Source: JBBAFB01 sp041655595 (GTDB taxonomy: Bacteria > Bacillota > DULZ01). Taken from it: DNA of 10,525 nt. Every line of letters starts with the position of its first letter. Position 1 is the stretch's first letter. Positions 1-6,135 of this stretch are shown one piece after another. The stretch lies in contig JBBAFB010000077.1 in assembly GCA_041655595.1 (NCBI GenBank), positions 1 through 10,525 on the forward strand. Direction: 5' to 3'. Position numbers and translations under genes: made by a program. The notes under the pieces were generated by a model, which saw only the letters and a program-made list of their open reading frames with translations, was not told the origin of the DNA and searched no databases.

Positions 1-390
1 TATATCCCCCAAAGCATGATCAACATAGTACTCCGGTTTACTCCAATTGAAGCTACGAGCATTATAAGGGCAAGCCACCATACAGGCTCTACAACCAATA
101 CATTTATCATAATCTTGAATTACTATTCCATCTTCCTCTCTCTTATAGGTAGCACCCACCGGACAAGCCTTAACGCAAGGCGGGTTTTCGCAGTGCTGGC
201 AGTTGACCGGCATAAATTGGATTTTTGCATTGGGGTATTCTCCTGACGCAGTATCCATAATTTCGCCACCGATTGTCAGGACACGATTCCACCAAATTTT
301 ATTAGGTAGGTTGTTCGCTGTTTTACATGCAACAGCGCAAGTCTGACAACCAATACAACGGCGAGTATCTATAGCCATTCCATAGCGCAT
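1..390 (-). CDS. DmsB/NrfC-type four-cluster ferredoxin subunit of the adjacent molybdoenzyme (partial, 3' end outside window)
   Basis: This is the electron-transfer subunit expected to dock on the molybdopterin enzyme encoded just upstream. The visible 130 residues start at ATG 390-388, whose A is shared with the TAA stop of the molybdoenzyme gene (TAATG overlap). A GGGGGGTG ribosome binding site lies about 7 nt upstream, inside the previous gene, so the two are translationally coupled. Three cysteine groups are visible: C12/C15/C18/C22, C64/C67/C72/C76 (the CxxCxxxxCxxxC form typical of DmsB, NrfC and PhsB) and C97/C100/C103/C107. The fourth cluster motif would lie beyond the left edge. There is no signal peptide, so it is presumably carried across the membrane with the Tat-signal partner, as is known for this family. 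A membrane anchor gene (DmsC/NrfD type) would be expected next, but it is outside the window. The family assignment is firm; the substrate is unknown. Confidence 0.95.
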   Translation of the reverse strand, partial: MRYGMAIDTRRCIGCQTCAVACKTANNLPNKIWWNRVLTIGGEIMDTASGEYPNAKIQFMPVNCQHCENPPCVKACPVGATYKREEDGIVIQDYDKCIGCRACMVACPYNARSFNWSKPEYYVDHALGDI

Positions 391-3300
391 TATTTGTCAC
401 CCCCCGTATATTTTTCTACAGCAACTACAACATCATTAAATGCACTATTAACAATGTAATTATATGTTTCGTGACTACTAAGATCACTATAGTGCCCGGC
501 TCGAAACTGGCTAACATCCCAACCCTTTGGCGCAGACACCATACCTGGTGGAGTGCCTCCATTAATATAAGCCGGCATAACTACAAAACCACGATCATTG
601 TAAATCTTGACTAAGTCACCACTTTTGACACCTATCTTTTTCGCATCTTCAGGGTTCACTTTTAATCTAGGCTCCGGATCCAGTTCACGTAACATATCCA
701 CATCCCACCACTGACTGTGGGTGTGAAAGCGAGAATGGTCTGAAAACAGCTGGTAAGGATATTTTTTACGTAGTGGGTTATCATAACCACATTCTTTGGG
801 TTCAATAAAATAAGCCATGCGTTCGCGATCCAAATCATATTTTTCTTTCTGACCCTGATGCAATAACGCAGTAAATTCCGGAAACTGCAGGTAAACATGT
901 GCACGGCCAATTCCTTCTGCCGTTTCAAAAAATTTATTTTTGGCATAAACAAAATTTGTTGCATCTTGAAAGGCTTCTATCGCCTTTTTTTCTTTAAGGT
1001 TTTCGTACGTTAACCCCAGCCTTCTGGCTTCATCTGTATCCAAGTTACTTTTAATATAATCTTTGGGTGTCATATTGCTATAATATTCACCTAGGCCAAG
1101 GCCTTCTGCAATGAGCTTAATAATTTCCCAATCGGGTTTGGATTCATAGGCCGGTTTAATGCATTCATCTTGGAACAAAACATAAGGGTGAGAAGCATAT
1201 AAATAAAACACATCTTCACTTTCAAACCAGTGGGAAGATGGCAATAAAATATCAGCATATCTAGCAGTTTCATTCATATTTATGTCCGAATAAACAAAAA
1301 AATCAAGCTTAGATAGCCATTCGTGAACAAATTTGCGCTCAGCCCCATTAGTAAGAAAATTAACATGAGATGCATACAGGCCCTTGATTTTCATGTTCAT
1401 CACGCCATGTCCACTATCATAGCCATATTTACCTTCTTCAACAACTTGATCCATACAAGTGACAGCAACACCCTGAACCGGTGAAACACCAAACATAGGC
1501 TTATATTGTGGTGGGAAAAGCTTTTCGGTTGTTGCAAAACCAGCCCCTGATCCAATTGCATTGCAATAACCCTTGCCCTTACCGCCTGTTTGCCCTGCAA
1601 TTATCTGCAATGTAGCCTGTGACATATAAGCACTAGTACCATTATAGTAATGATTAAGGCCATATGCTTTATATATCATAGATGGACCCTCGGCATACAT
1701 CCTTGCTAACTCTACAATCTGCTCCGCTGGTAAACCAGTTTTAGCAGCAGCCTTTTCTAATGTCCACTCGCTTGTGCGTTCTAATAACAAGCTTAAGGTA
1801 GTTTTTGCCGTCAACCCTTCCTTGTACTGTACAGTAGCTTGTAATTGTGGATTATTTGTACTAAAGTAAGAAACTAGTTCTCCTGCCTGATCCAACACTA
1901 AATAGGGGTTGCTTTCAGGTGTGTTATCAACTGAGGCATCTAGATTTTTATCAACATCACTTAAACGCAAGAAAAGACCTGTTTCAGGGTTAACCAAAAA
2001 CCCACAGGAAGTATGTTGCTTCAAAAACTCAATATCCGCCCAACCGTTTTCCAATATTAAATTAATCATACACATCGCTAAGGCAGCATCTGTGCCAGCG
2101 CGAACTGGAACGAACATATCCGCTCTTTGTGCAAGTATATTATACTGCGGATCTATTACAATTAACTTGGTACCAGCTTCTTGGGCTTTTAAAAGAAATT
2201 GTGTAACATGAATCTGAGATACCACAGGATTGGCACCCCATACAAAAAGGTATTTTGCATTTTTTATATCATTATGCCCGTTATTGCCTCCCATAAAGCC
2301 AGAGCCACCTGCTAAGCCTCGAGAAGAAACACCCGCAATATCTACCGTTAAAGAGATAGATGGGCAACCTGTTATATGCACCAAGCGCGTAAAAGGAGAA
2401 CCTGCACATTGAGCCCCGGTAACTAAACCATAATTACCTGAACCACCGTAAAGCGCAAAACCGGATGCATCGCCTGCTTCCTCATTATATTGCTTCCATT
2501 TAGTGCAAATTTCTTTAATTGCTACATCCCAACTAATTCTTTCCCATTTGTCTTCACCGCGTTCACCTACTCTACGCATTGGATATTTCAGACGATTAGG
2601 ATGGTAAATACGATGCATATGTGTCAGTCCCTTTACACAAATACGAGTGTATGCGGGATCCGGCATTTCGCGAGCAGAGGTCATTACCACTCTATTGTTA
2701 CGAACATGAACATTTAACGAACAACCACCAAAACAGTTTCCCCTACAAACACCTGCGAAAATTTCTTCTTTCTCGGTTGCCGATTCTGCATTACTATTTG
2801 CCGCTAAAGCCTTCATAACAGTTTTCTCAGTACTGGAAACTGCTACACCTGCAGCGACTGCGGCGGCGGCTGAGCCTTTTAGGAAGCTTCTTCTGCCAAA
2901 CTTTTTTTGTAAAACTGTTTCATTTTCATTCATCACATAACTTACCTCCTTTTTGTTTGAAGTCGGTAGTTGTTTTTGCTGCTTTTCAAGTGAGGATATT
3001 TCGGCCACCATGTGTTGATCTTTTTTTGCCATTGCAATGGCTTCTGCAAGCTGACTATCCATCTCCTCTTTAACTACTATATAGCAGGATGTGCTGCAAT
3101 CAACATAATGCATATATGGCAGTTTATCGCTTGAGGCGAGTACAATCAGGGAAATAGATGGATTCTTCTTTTTTAGATTAGCAATAATATCCCTGTGCCT
3201 ATCTGTAAAAGACAAAAGGTCAATAACAATAATACTTGGGAGCTGCTTTAAATTGCCCACCTTTTCATAAAGCTCGGAAAGAGACTTAACTCGGATAAAC

Positions 3301-3416
3301 CTTTCCTTTTGTAAAGAAAGCATATCCGTGATGGGTAATTGCAGCCACTCATTAGGCACGGCAATAATAATTTGGGTGTCCGGCAATCCTTTGCTTGCCA
3401 TATCCTTCACATTCAC
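390..3416 (-). CDS. DMSO-reductase-family molybdopterin oxidoreductase with an in-frame N-terminal receiver-like domain
   Basis: Catalytic subunit of a DmsA-like respiratory molybdoenzyme. From GTG 3416 the frame encodes 1008 residues. Residues 15-132 look like a degenerate response-regulator receiver: D66 is in the phosphoacceptor place and K116 in the conserved lysine place, but the acidic pair is replaced around V20-N22 and A94 stands where Thr/Ser is usual. A charged linker follows (about 133-160). A twin-arginine signal then appears (RRSFLKG at 175-181, with an Ala-rich hydrophobic stretch to about 207). The [4Fe-4S] motif of the molybdopterin domain follows (C224, C228, C232 in CX3CX3C spacing, and a later Cys in RICVKG). 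The C-terminal molybdopterin dinucleotide-binding domain is complete. GTG 3416 has its own site (AAGGAG, 8 nt spacing). A better one lies before GTG 2936/ATG 2933, giving an ordinary enzyme of about 847 residues. A Tat signal 170 residues inside a protein would normally not work, so the exported enzyme probably starts at 2936 or 2933. I could not assign the Mo ligand or substrate. Confidence 0.93.
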   Translation of the reverse strand: MNVKDMASKGLPDTQIIIAVPNEWLQLPITDMLSLQKERFIRVKSLSELYEKVGNLKQLPSIIVIDLLSFTDRHRDIIANLKKKNPSISLIVLASSDKLPYMHYVDCSTSCYIVVKEEMDSQLAEAIAMAKKDQHMVAEISSLEKQQKQLPTSNKKEVSYVMNENETVLQKKFGRRSFLKGSAAAAVAAGVAVSSTEKTVMKALAANSNAESATEKEEIFAGVCRGNCFGGCSLNVHVRNNRVVMTSAREMPDPAYTRICVKGLTHMHRIYHPNRLKYPMRRVGERGEDKWERISWDVAIKEICTKWKQYNEEAGDASGFALYGGSGNYGLVTGAQCAGSPFTRLVHITGCPSISLTVDIAGVSSRGLAGGSGFMGGNNGHNDIKNAKYLFVWGANPVVSQIHVTQFLLKAQEAGTKLIVIDPQYNILAQRADMFVPVRAGTDAALAMCMINLILENGWADIEFLKQHTSCGFLVNPETGLFLRLSDVDKNLDASVDNTPESNPYLVLDQAGELVSYFSTNNPQLQATVQYKEGLTAKTTLSLLLERTSEWTLEKAAAKTGLPAEQIVELARMYAEGPSMIYKAYGLNHYYNGTSAYMSQATLQIIAGQTGGKGKGYCNAIGSGAGFATTEKLFPPQYKPMFGVSPVQGVAVTCMDQVVEEGKYGYDSGHGVMNMKIKGLYASHVNFLTNGAERKFVHEWLSKLDFFVYSDINMNETARYADILLPSSHWFESEDVFYLYASHPYVLFQDECIKPAYESKPDWEIIKLIAEGLGLGEYYSNMTPKDYIKSNLDTDEARRLGLTYENLKEKKAIEAFQDATNFVYAKNKFFETAEGIGRAHVYLQFPEFTALLHQGQKEKYDLDRERMAYFIEPKECGYDNPLRKKYPYQLFSDHSRFHTHSQWWDVDMLRELDPEPRLKVNPEDAKKIGVKSGDLVKIYNDRGFVVMPAYINGGTPPGMVSAPKGWDVSQFRAGHYSDLSSHETYNYIVNSAFNDVVVAVEKYTGGDK
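2942..2953 (-). promoter_or_regulatory. Internal ribosome binding site for the Tat-exported form of the molybdoenzyme
   Basis: The minus strand reads AAAAGGAGGTAA here, a near-perfect Shine-Dalgarno sequence. The core AGGAGG (2950-2945) ends 8 nt before GTG 2936 and 11 nt before ATG 2933. Both are in frame and sit just upstream of the twin-arginine signal. In another frame the same bases read ATG TGA TGA ATG (2938-2928), a stop-start arrangement typical of overlapping genes. This site favours separate initiation of the enzyme over simple read-through from GTG 3416. Confidence 0.75.
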
Positions 3417-3424
3417 AAAAACAA

Positions 3425-3431
3425 CTCCTTA
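3425..3431 (-). promoter_or_regulatory. Ribosome binding site for the receiver-like N-terminal domain
   Basis: The minus strand reads TAAGGAG, then 8 nt, then GTG (3416-3414). This supports real translation of the receiver-like segment from the GTG start rather than an accidental open frame upstream of the enzyme. The site directly abuts the palindrome at 3435-3446, so anything bound there, or a hairpin formed there, could affect initiation. Confidence 0.65.
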
Positions 3432-3434
3432 ATC

Positions 3435-3446
3435 GTATGCGCATAC
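3435..3446. promoter_or_regulatory. Palindrome GTATGCGCATAC in the leader of the molybdoenzyme gene
   Basis: A perfect 12-bp palindrome sits 18 bp before the GTG start. With one mismatched pair it extends to 20 bp (3431-3450, with AAT at one end and ATT at the other). Its symmetry suggests a dimeric regulator site; the neighbouring NarL-type regulator is the obvious candidate, by context only. It does not match the E. coli NarL heptamer pattern in an obvious way. Confidence 0.4.
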
Positions 3447-3516
3447 AATTTATCTAAATACTATTAAAATTTTGCTGATTTGTCTGTCATGTAAATACAC
3501 ATTTATTTTCTGTTTC

Positions 3517-3541
3517 TTTTGTCACGTTTAACGTGACAAAA
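3517..3541. repeat. Perfect 12-bp inverted repeat (25-bp site) between the regulator and molybdoenzyme genes
   Basis: The arms TTTTGTCACGTT and AACGTGACAAAA are exactly complementary around a single central base (3529). The site begins right after the TAG stop of the response regulator. In the direction of transcription (minus) it is followed by GAAACAG and not by a T-run, so it does not look like an intrinsic terminator. A DNA operator, or a hairpin that stabilises the 3' end of the kinase-regulator message, is more likely. Odd-centred symmetry argues against an ordinary CRP/FNR site, which is even. Confidence 0.6.
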
Positions 3542-4213
3542 CTACACTTCCTCAAAAAGTCTATGCCTAATAGCGTACTTTACCAAGTCCGGCTTTTTAG
3601 TCAAATTAAGCTTTTCGGTAGCTCTTTTCTTATATGTTTCTACAGTGCTTGCCGCTAAATAGAGTCTTTCACCTATTTCTCTACAATTATATCCACGAGC
3701 AAATAAGGCAAGGACTTGCCTTTCTCTATCGGAAAGGATATCCGGAGCTACTTCTGCCTTAGGGTTATCTTGATAAAAAATATCCTGGGACTTAAATTTG
3801 CCGGCCATTACTTGCACACCGTCACCGCTAATGAAAACCTCTCCTTCCATTACTTGCTCGATGGCAGTTAGTAGCTCCTGATCAGCGGCCGATTTGTGAA
3901 TATAACCCACACCGCCGGCCTCTAAAAACTTTATCAAATACAATTTTTCCGGATGCATTGTCACTGCTATAATCTTGGTTTTAGGTAAAACACTGATAAT
4001 TTTTATTGTTGCCTCTATGCCGTCAAAATCCGGCAAGGTGATGTCCATCAAAACCAAATTAGGCTGTAGATTAAGAATGCCCTTTACGGCTTTCTCTCCA
4101 CAACCGGCTTCCCCGACTACCTGTATGTTTTTTTCGGATTCTAGAAACATGCGTAAGGTATCCCGTAGCAACTTGTGATCGTCTACTAAAAAGACTGTTA
4201 CCTGCTTATCCAT
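3542..4213 (-). CDS. NarL/LuxR-family response regulator
   Basis: A 223-residue DNA-binding response regulator. The receiver domain covers residues 5-122 with all key residues present: D11-D12 acidic pair, D57 phosphoacceptor, T85 and K107. The LuxR-type helix-turn-helix covers about 158-220 (LSDRERQVLALFARGYNCREIG, then STVETYKKRATEKLNL). Length and order match the NarL family. It starts at ATG 4213, two bases after the kinase stop, and its ribosome binding site (CGGAGGT) is made of the kinase's last codons, so the pair is translationally coupled and co-transcribed. Its position between its kinase and the molybdoenzyme suggests that it controls the 3417-3541 promoter region. That target is inference. 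Confidence 0.97.
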   Translation of the reverse strand: MDKQVTVFLVDDHKLLRDTLRMFLESEKNIQVVGEAGCGEKAVKGILNLQPNLVLMDITLPDFDGIEATIKIISVLPKTKIIAVTMHPEKLYLIKFLEAGGVGYIHKSAADQELLTAIEQVMEGEVFISGDGVQVMAGKFKSQDIFYQDNPKAEVAPDILSDRERQVLALFARGYNCREIGERLYLAASTVETYKKRATEKLNLTKKPDLVKYAIRHRLFEEV

Positions 4214-4215
4214 GA

Positions 4216-5358
4216 CTACCTCCGTTTAGCTGTCAGGGGCAACAGAATATTCACAACTAACCCCTGTCCATGATCTCCTGTCCAAAATCTCCCGCCAACC
4301 ATCTTTACCCTTTCCCGCATACCTAGTAAACCGGTCCCGGTGCCTTGATTCTCCTTCATTCCAACTCCATCATCTGCAATTTGCAAAAACAATCTTTGAC
4401 CCTTTCTCGTTAGACTCACAATAACCTTACTAGCCTGTGCATGACGGGCAACATTTGTTAAACCCTCCTGTACTCCACGATATACGACTGTTTCAATTTC
4501 TGAGGAGATTCCTGTTCCAATATCATTACTTCTGAACTCTACTCGAATACCCGTTGCATCAATAAAATCTTTAATATGGGATTCTATTGAAGCCCCTAAA
4601 CCCAGCTTTTCTAATAAAGTGGGACGAAGGTTTTGAGAAATACGCCGAACTTCCTCTAATGCCTGCAATGTAATGTGATGAAGCCCACCTAGGCGGCCTT
4701 TCACATATTCCAAGTCAGCCGATTTCTCTAACAGCTTTAGCTGTAACAGAATAGAAGTCAACACTTGGCCTACCTCGTCGTGGAGTTCTAAAGATACTTG
4801 TTTTCGGCTGTCTTCTAGATCTTGCACCGCTTTACAATATAAGATAGATAAATCCTCTTCTCTTTGTTTCAGATAATTAACATGGGGACGGATACAATAT
4901 AAATCGGCAATTAATTGGGAAATAAGTGAAAAGGTTTCCAGTTCTTCGGGTAACATACTATCTAAGGGAAAGGTTTTTTCCCAAGCAGCTAAAAAAATCC
5001 CTGCAATTCGGTTTTCCATTATTAAAGGCAATAATAAATACCTTTTAAAGTCGATTTTGCTAGTTTTTAAAAAAAAAGCACTCATTTGCTCAGATTTTTT
5101 TATGTATGAGAAATTAAAAGATGAGTTGTACTCATCTTCCATCCAAAAATCAGCAAAAGCATATCCCCCAGAGACATCATGTTGCCATAATAAATGGTAG
5201 CCCGGTCTGGCTTCTTTTTTTAGATAGACCGCACACACATCAGCTTCTAAAATCCTTCCAAACTCCTTTAAAAGCAATCCTTGTGCGATATTAATATTAT
5301 CCATTTTAACGATAGCACTGATTTGCATCAATAGTGAAAACATTAACTTGTTCGGCAA
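4216..5358 (-). CDS. Cytosolic GAF-domain sensor histidine kinase (HisKA_3 type), partner of the NarL-like regulator
   Basis: A 380-residue kinase with no membrane segment or signal peptide. Residues about 15-155 form a GAF-like sensory domain, a short coiled linker follows (about 163-188), then the HisKA_3 dimerisation region with phospho-acceptor H193 in ELHDEVGQ. The HATPase region has the N box (N302 in EGLTNVARHA), a G1 box (DDGVGM at 329-334) and a G2 box (GTGTGLLGMRER). This is the NarX/DegS kinase class, known to pair with NarL/LuxR regulators such as the one that follows. The sensed signal is internal, or membrane-permeant; three cysteines in and near the GAF region (C42, C155, C175) are possible but unproven cofactor ligands. 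The start is TTG 5358, with GGGGGGAAGG just upstream; ATG 5343 is the alternative and would remove five residues. Confidence 0.94.
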   Translation of the reverse strand: MPNKLMFSLLMQISAIVKMDNINIAQGLLLKEFGRILEADVCAVYLKKEARPGYHLLWQHDVSGGYAFADFWMEDEYNSSFNFSYIKKSEQMSAFFLKTSKIDFKRYLLLPLIMENRIAGIFLAAWEKTFPLDSMLPEELETFSLISQLIADLYCIRPHVNYLKQREEDLSILYCKAVQDLEDSRKQVSLELHDEVGQVLTSILLQLKLLEKSADLEYVKGRLGGLHHITLQALEEVRRISQNLRPTLLEKLGLGASIESHIKDFIDATGIRVEFRSNDIGTGISSEIETVVYRGVQEGLTNVARHAQASKVIVSLTRKGQRLFLQIADDGVGMKENQGTGTGLLGMRERVKMVGGRFWTGDHGQGLVVNILLPLTAKRR

Positions 5359-5389
5359 GCTGCCTTCCCCCCATATTTCTGTATTATTA

Positions 5390-5395
5390 ATTATA
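5390..5395 (-). promoter_or_regulatory. Possible -10 box of the kinase-regulator operon
   Basis: The minus strand has a perfect TATAAT about 32 bp before the kinase TTG start. No good -35 box is found at 17 bp, so an activator or a different sigma factor may be needed. The surrounding bases form a loose inverted repeat (GTATT, 11 bp, AATAC) around this box. Confidence 0.35.
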
Positions 5396-5604
5396 CAATA
5401 CTAGTCCAATGGATTCTATAGGGGTAAAACATGACAAAAAGGCAGCCCCTATGTAGCGTTTTTCCTTACGCATATTTTCTAACCCTGCAATTACTCTAAT
5501 AACTTTCCCGATGCCACTGTCTAACTATGGTCCTTTTGTTATACCTTAAGAAGCTTTTAGCCTGCACAAAAAATATTTTTTTGCTTCTTAGTCCATATTC
5601 GTTC

Positions 5605-5650
5605 AAAAAAATAAAAGCCTTGGCCATATTGACGGCCATTTTAAGGCTTT
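5605..5650 (-). terminator. Intrinsic terminator for leftward transcription
   Basis: Arms AAGGCTTT and AAAGCCTT (5643-5650 and 5614-5621) enclose a smaller stem, TGGCC with GGCCA. On the minus strand the hairpin is followed by TAT and then six T residues. There is no T-run in the other direction. It would end transcripts coming from the GGDEF-EAL gene, about 490 nt after that gene's stop codon, and so insulate the kinase operon. Confidence 0.75.
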
Positions 5651-5807
5651 AAAGCTCAATCCCTCTGGATTTGTTTTTTTATAACAAGCGGCGCTAAAGA
5701 ACCACTTCCCTATTCTATTAATCTAACTGGTAAGGGTGTGCAATAATGTACTAAGTATTTATATCATTGTTAATGGCAAACCAATATGTGGCACCTAATA
5801 TAAATAA

Positions 5808-6014
5808 CCCCGCATCAACGGTGCCCCCGATAACAGATTTAGGTTAGGAAGCAACATTATCATACCTTGTCTGGAAGCCGTTGTCCCTGTTGAATTACAA
5901 CCTGCAGATGCATAGCCCCTTTTCGGGGGAGGCTTCGTCATACCCGGTGATGGTCTCCAAATAATACTGGGGACGTGGCATGGGCACGCTTTGTTCATCT
6001 GCCTTGACCTGCCT
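5808..6014 (+). pseudogene. Possible remnant of a small cupin-like gene (ureidoglycolate-lyase-like)
   Basis: One plus-strand frame is protein-like over 35 codons (5808-5912), meets TAG at 5913, and continues for 33 codons to TAA at 6015. The second part reads FVIPGDGLQIILGTWHGHALF, which resembles the PxGxG...GTWH strand-and-ligand region of the ureidoglycolate lyase/cupin fold. The first part (IIIPCLEAVVPVELQPADA) resembles the strand that precedes it in such proteins. No start codon, ribosome binding site or intact length supports a working gene, so I read it as decayed. The aligned minus frame (5895-6050) is also open for 52 codons from a weak TTG, so the true coding strand, if any, is not certain. 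The patch is GC-richer than its surroundings. Confidence 0.25.
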
Positions 6015-6135
6015 TAAAGTTCTCTCGTTAGGGTATTTGTTCAGATTCAATTGTTTTGATTCTACCTTTCCCCTTTATAATAATCTACTTCGGTTTTTCA
6101 CCCCGTTTATGGTCCCGCTTCTGAAAATTTTCTAC

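Larger units (their letters stand above)
5359..6135. other. 777-bp intergenic stretch without a convincing intact gene
   Basis: Besides the -10 box, the leftward terminator and the possible gene remnant listed separately, this stretch has several inverted repeats: ATAGGGG/CCCCTAT around 5417-5452, GGCACC/GGTGCC at 5790-5825, and GAAGCC/GGCTTC at 5874-5936, which encloses a CCCC-GGGG hairpin and GTTG/CAAC. The 5790-5990 part could also be a folded RNA made from either strand; it matches no RNA family that I recognise. Positions 5651-5789 show nothing I can name. Confidence 0.5.

Noticed and set aside
16..246. 76-codon plus-strand frame and similar plus-strand frames within 1-3416.
   Set aside because: They are antisense shadows of the ferredoxin subunit and molybdoenzyme genes, whose motifs are unmistakable on the minus strand.
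3517..3541. The long inverted repeat as a Rho-independent terminator.
   Set aside because: No T-run follows the stem in the direction of transcription, and A/T pairs close the outer stem.
5976..5996. TGGCATGGGCACGC as a sigma-54 promoter.
   Set aside because: The GG-to-GC spacing is 9 instead of 10 bp, the -12 element is poor, and no gene follows at a suitable distance.
5795..5998. 67-codon minus-strand frame starting with ATG.
   Set aside because: It has no ribosome binding site and a Pro/Gly/Cys-rich composition unlike a real protein, and it overlaps more protein-like frames on both strands.
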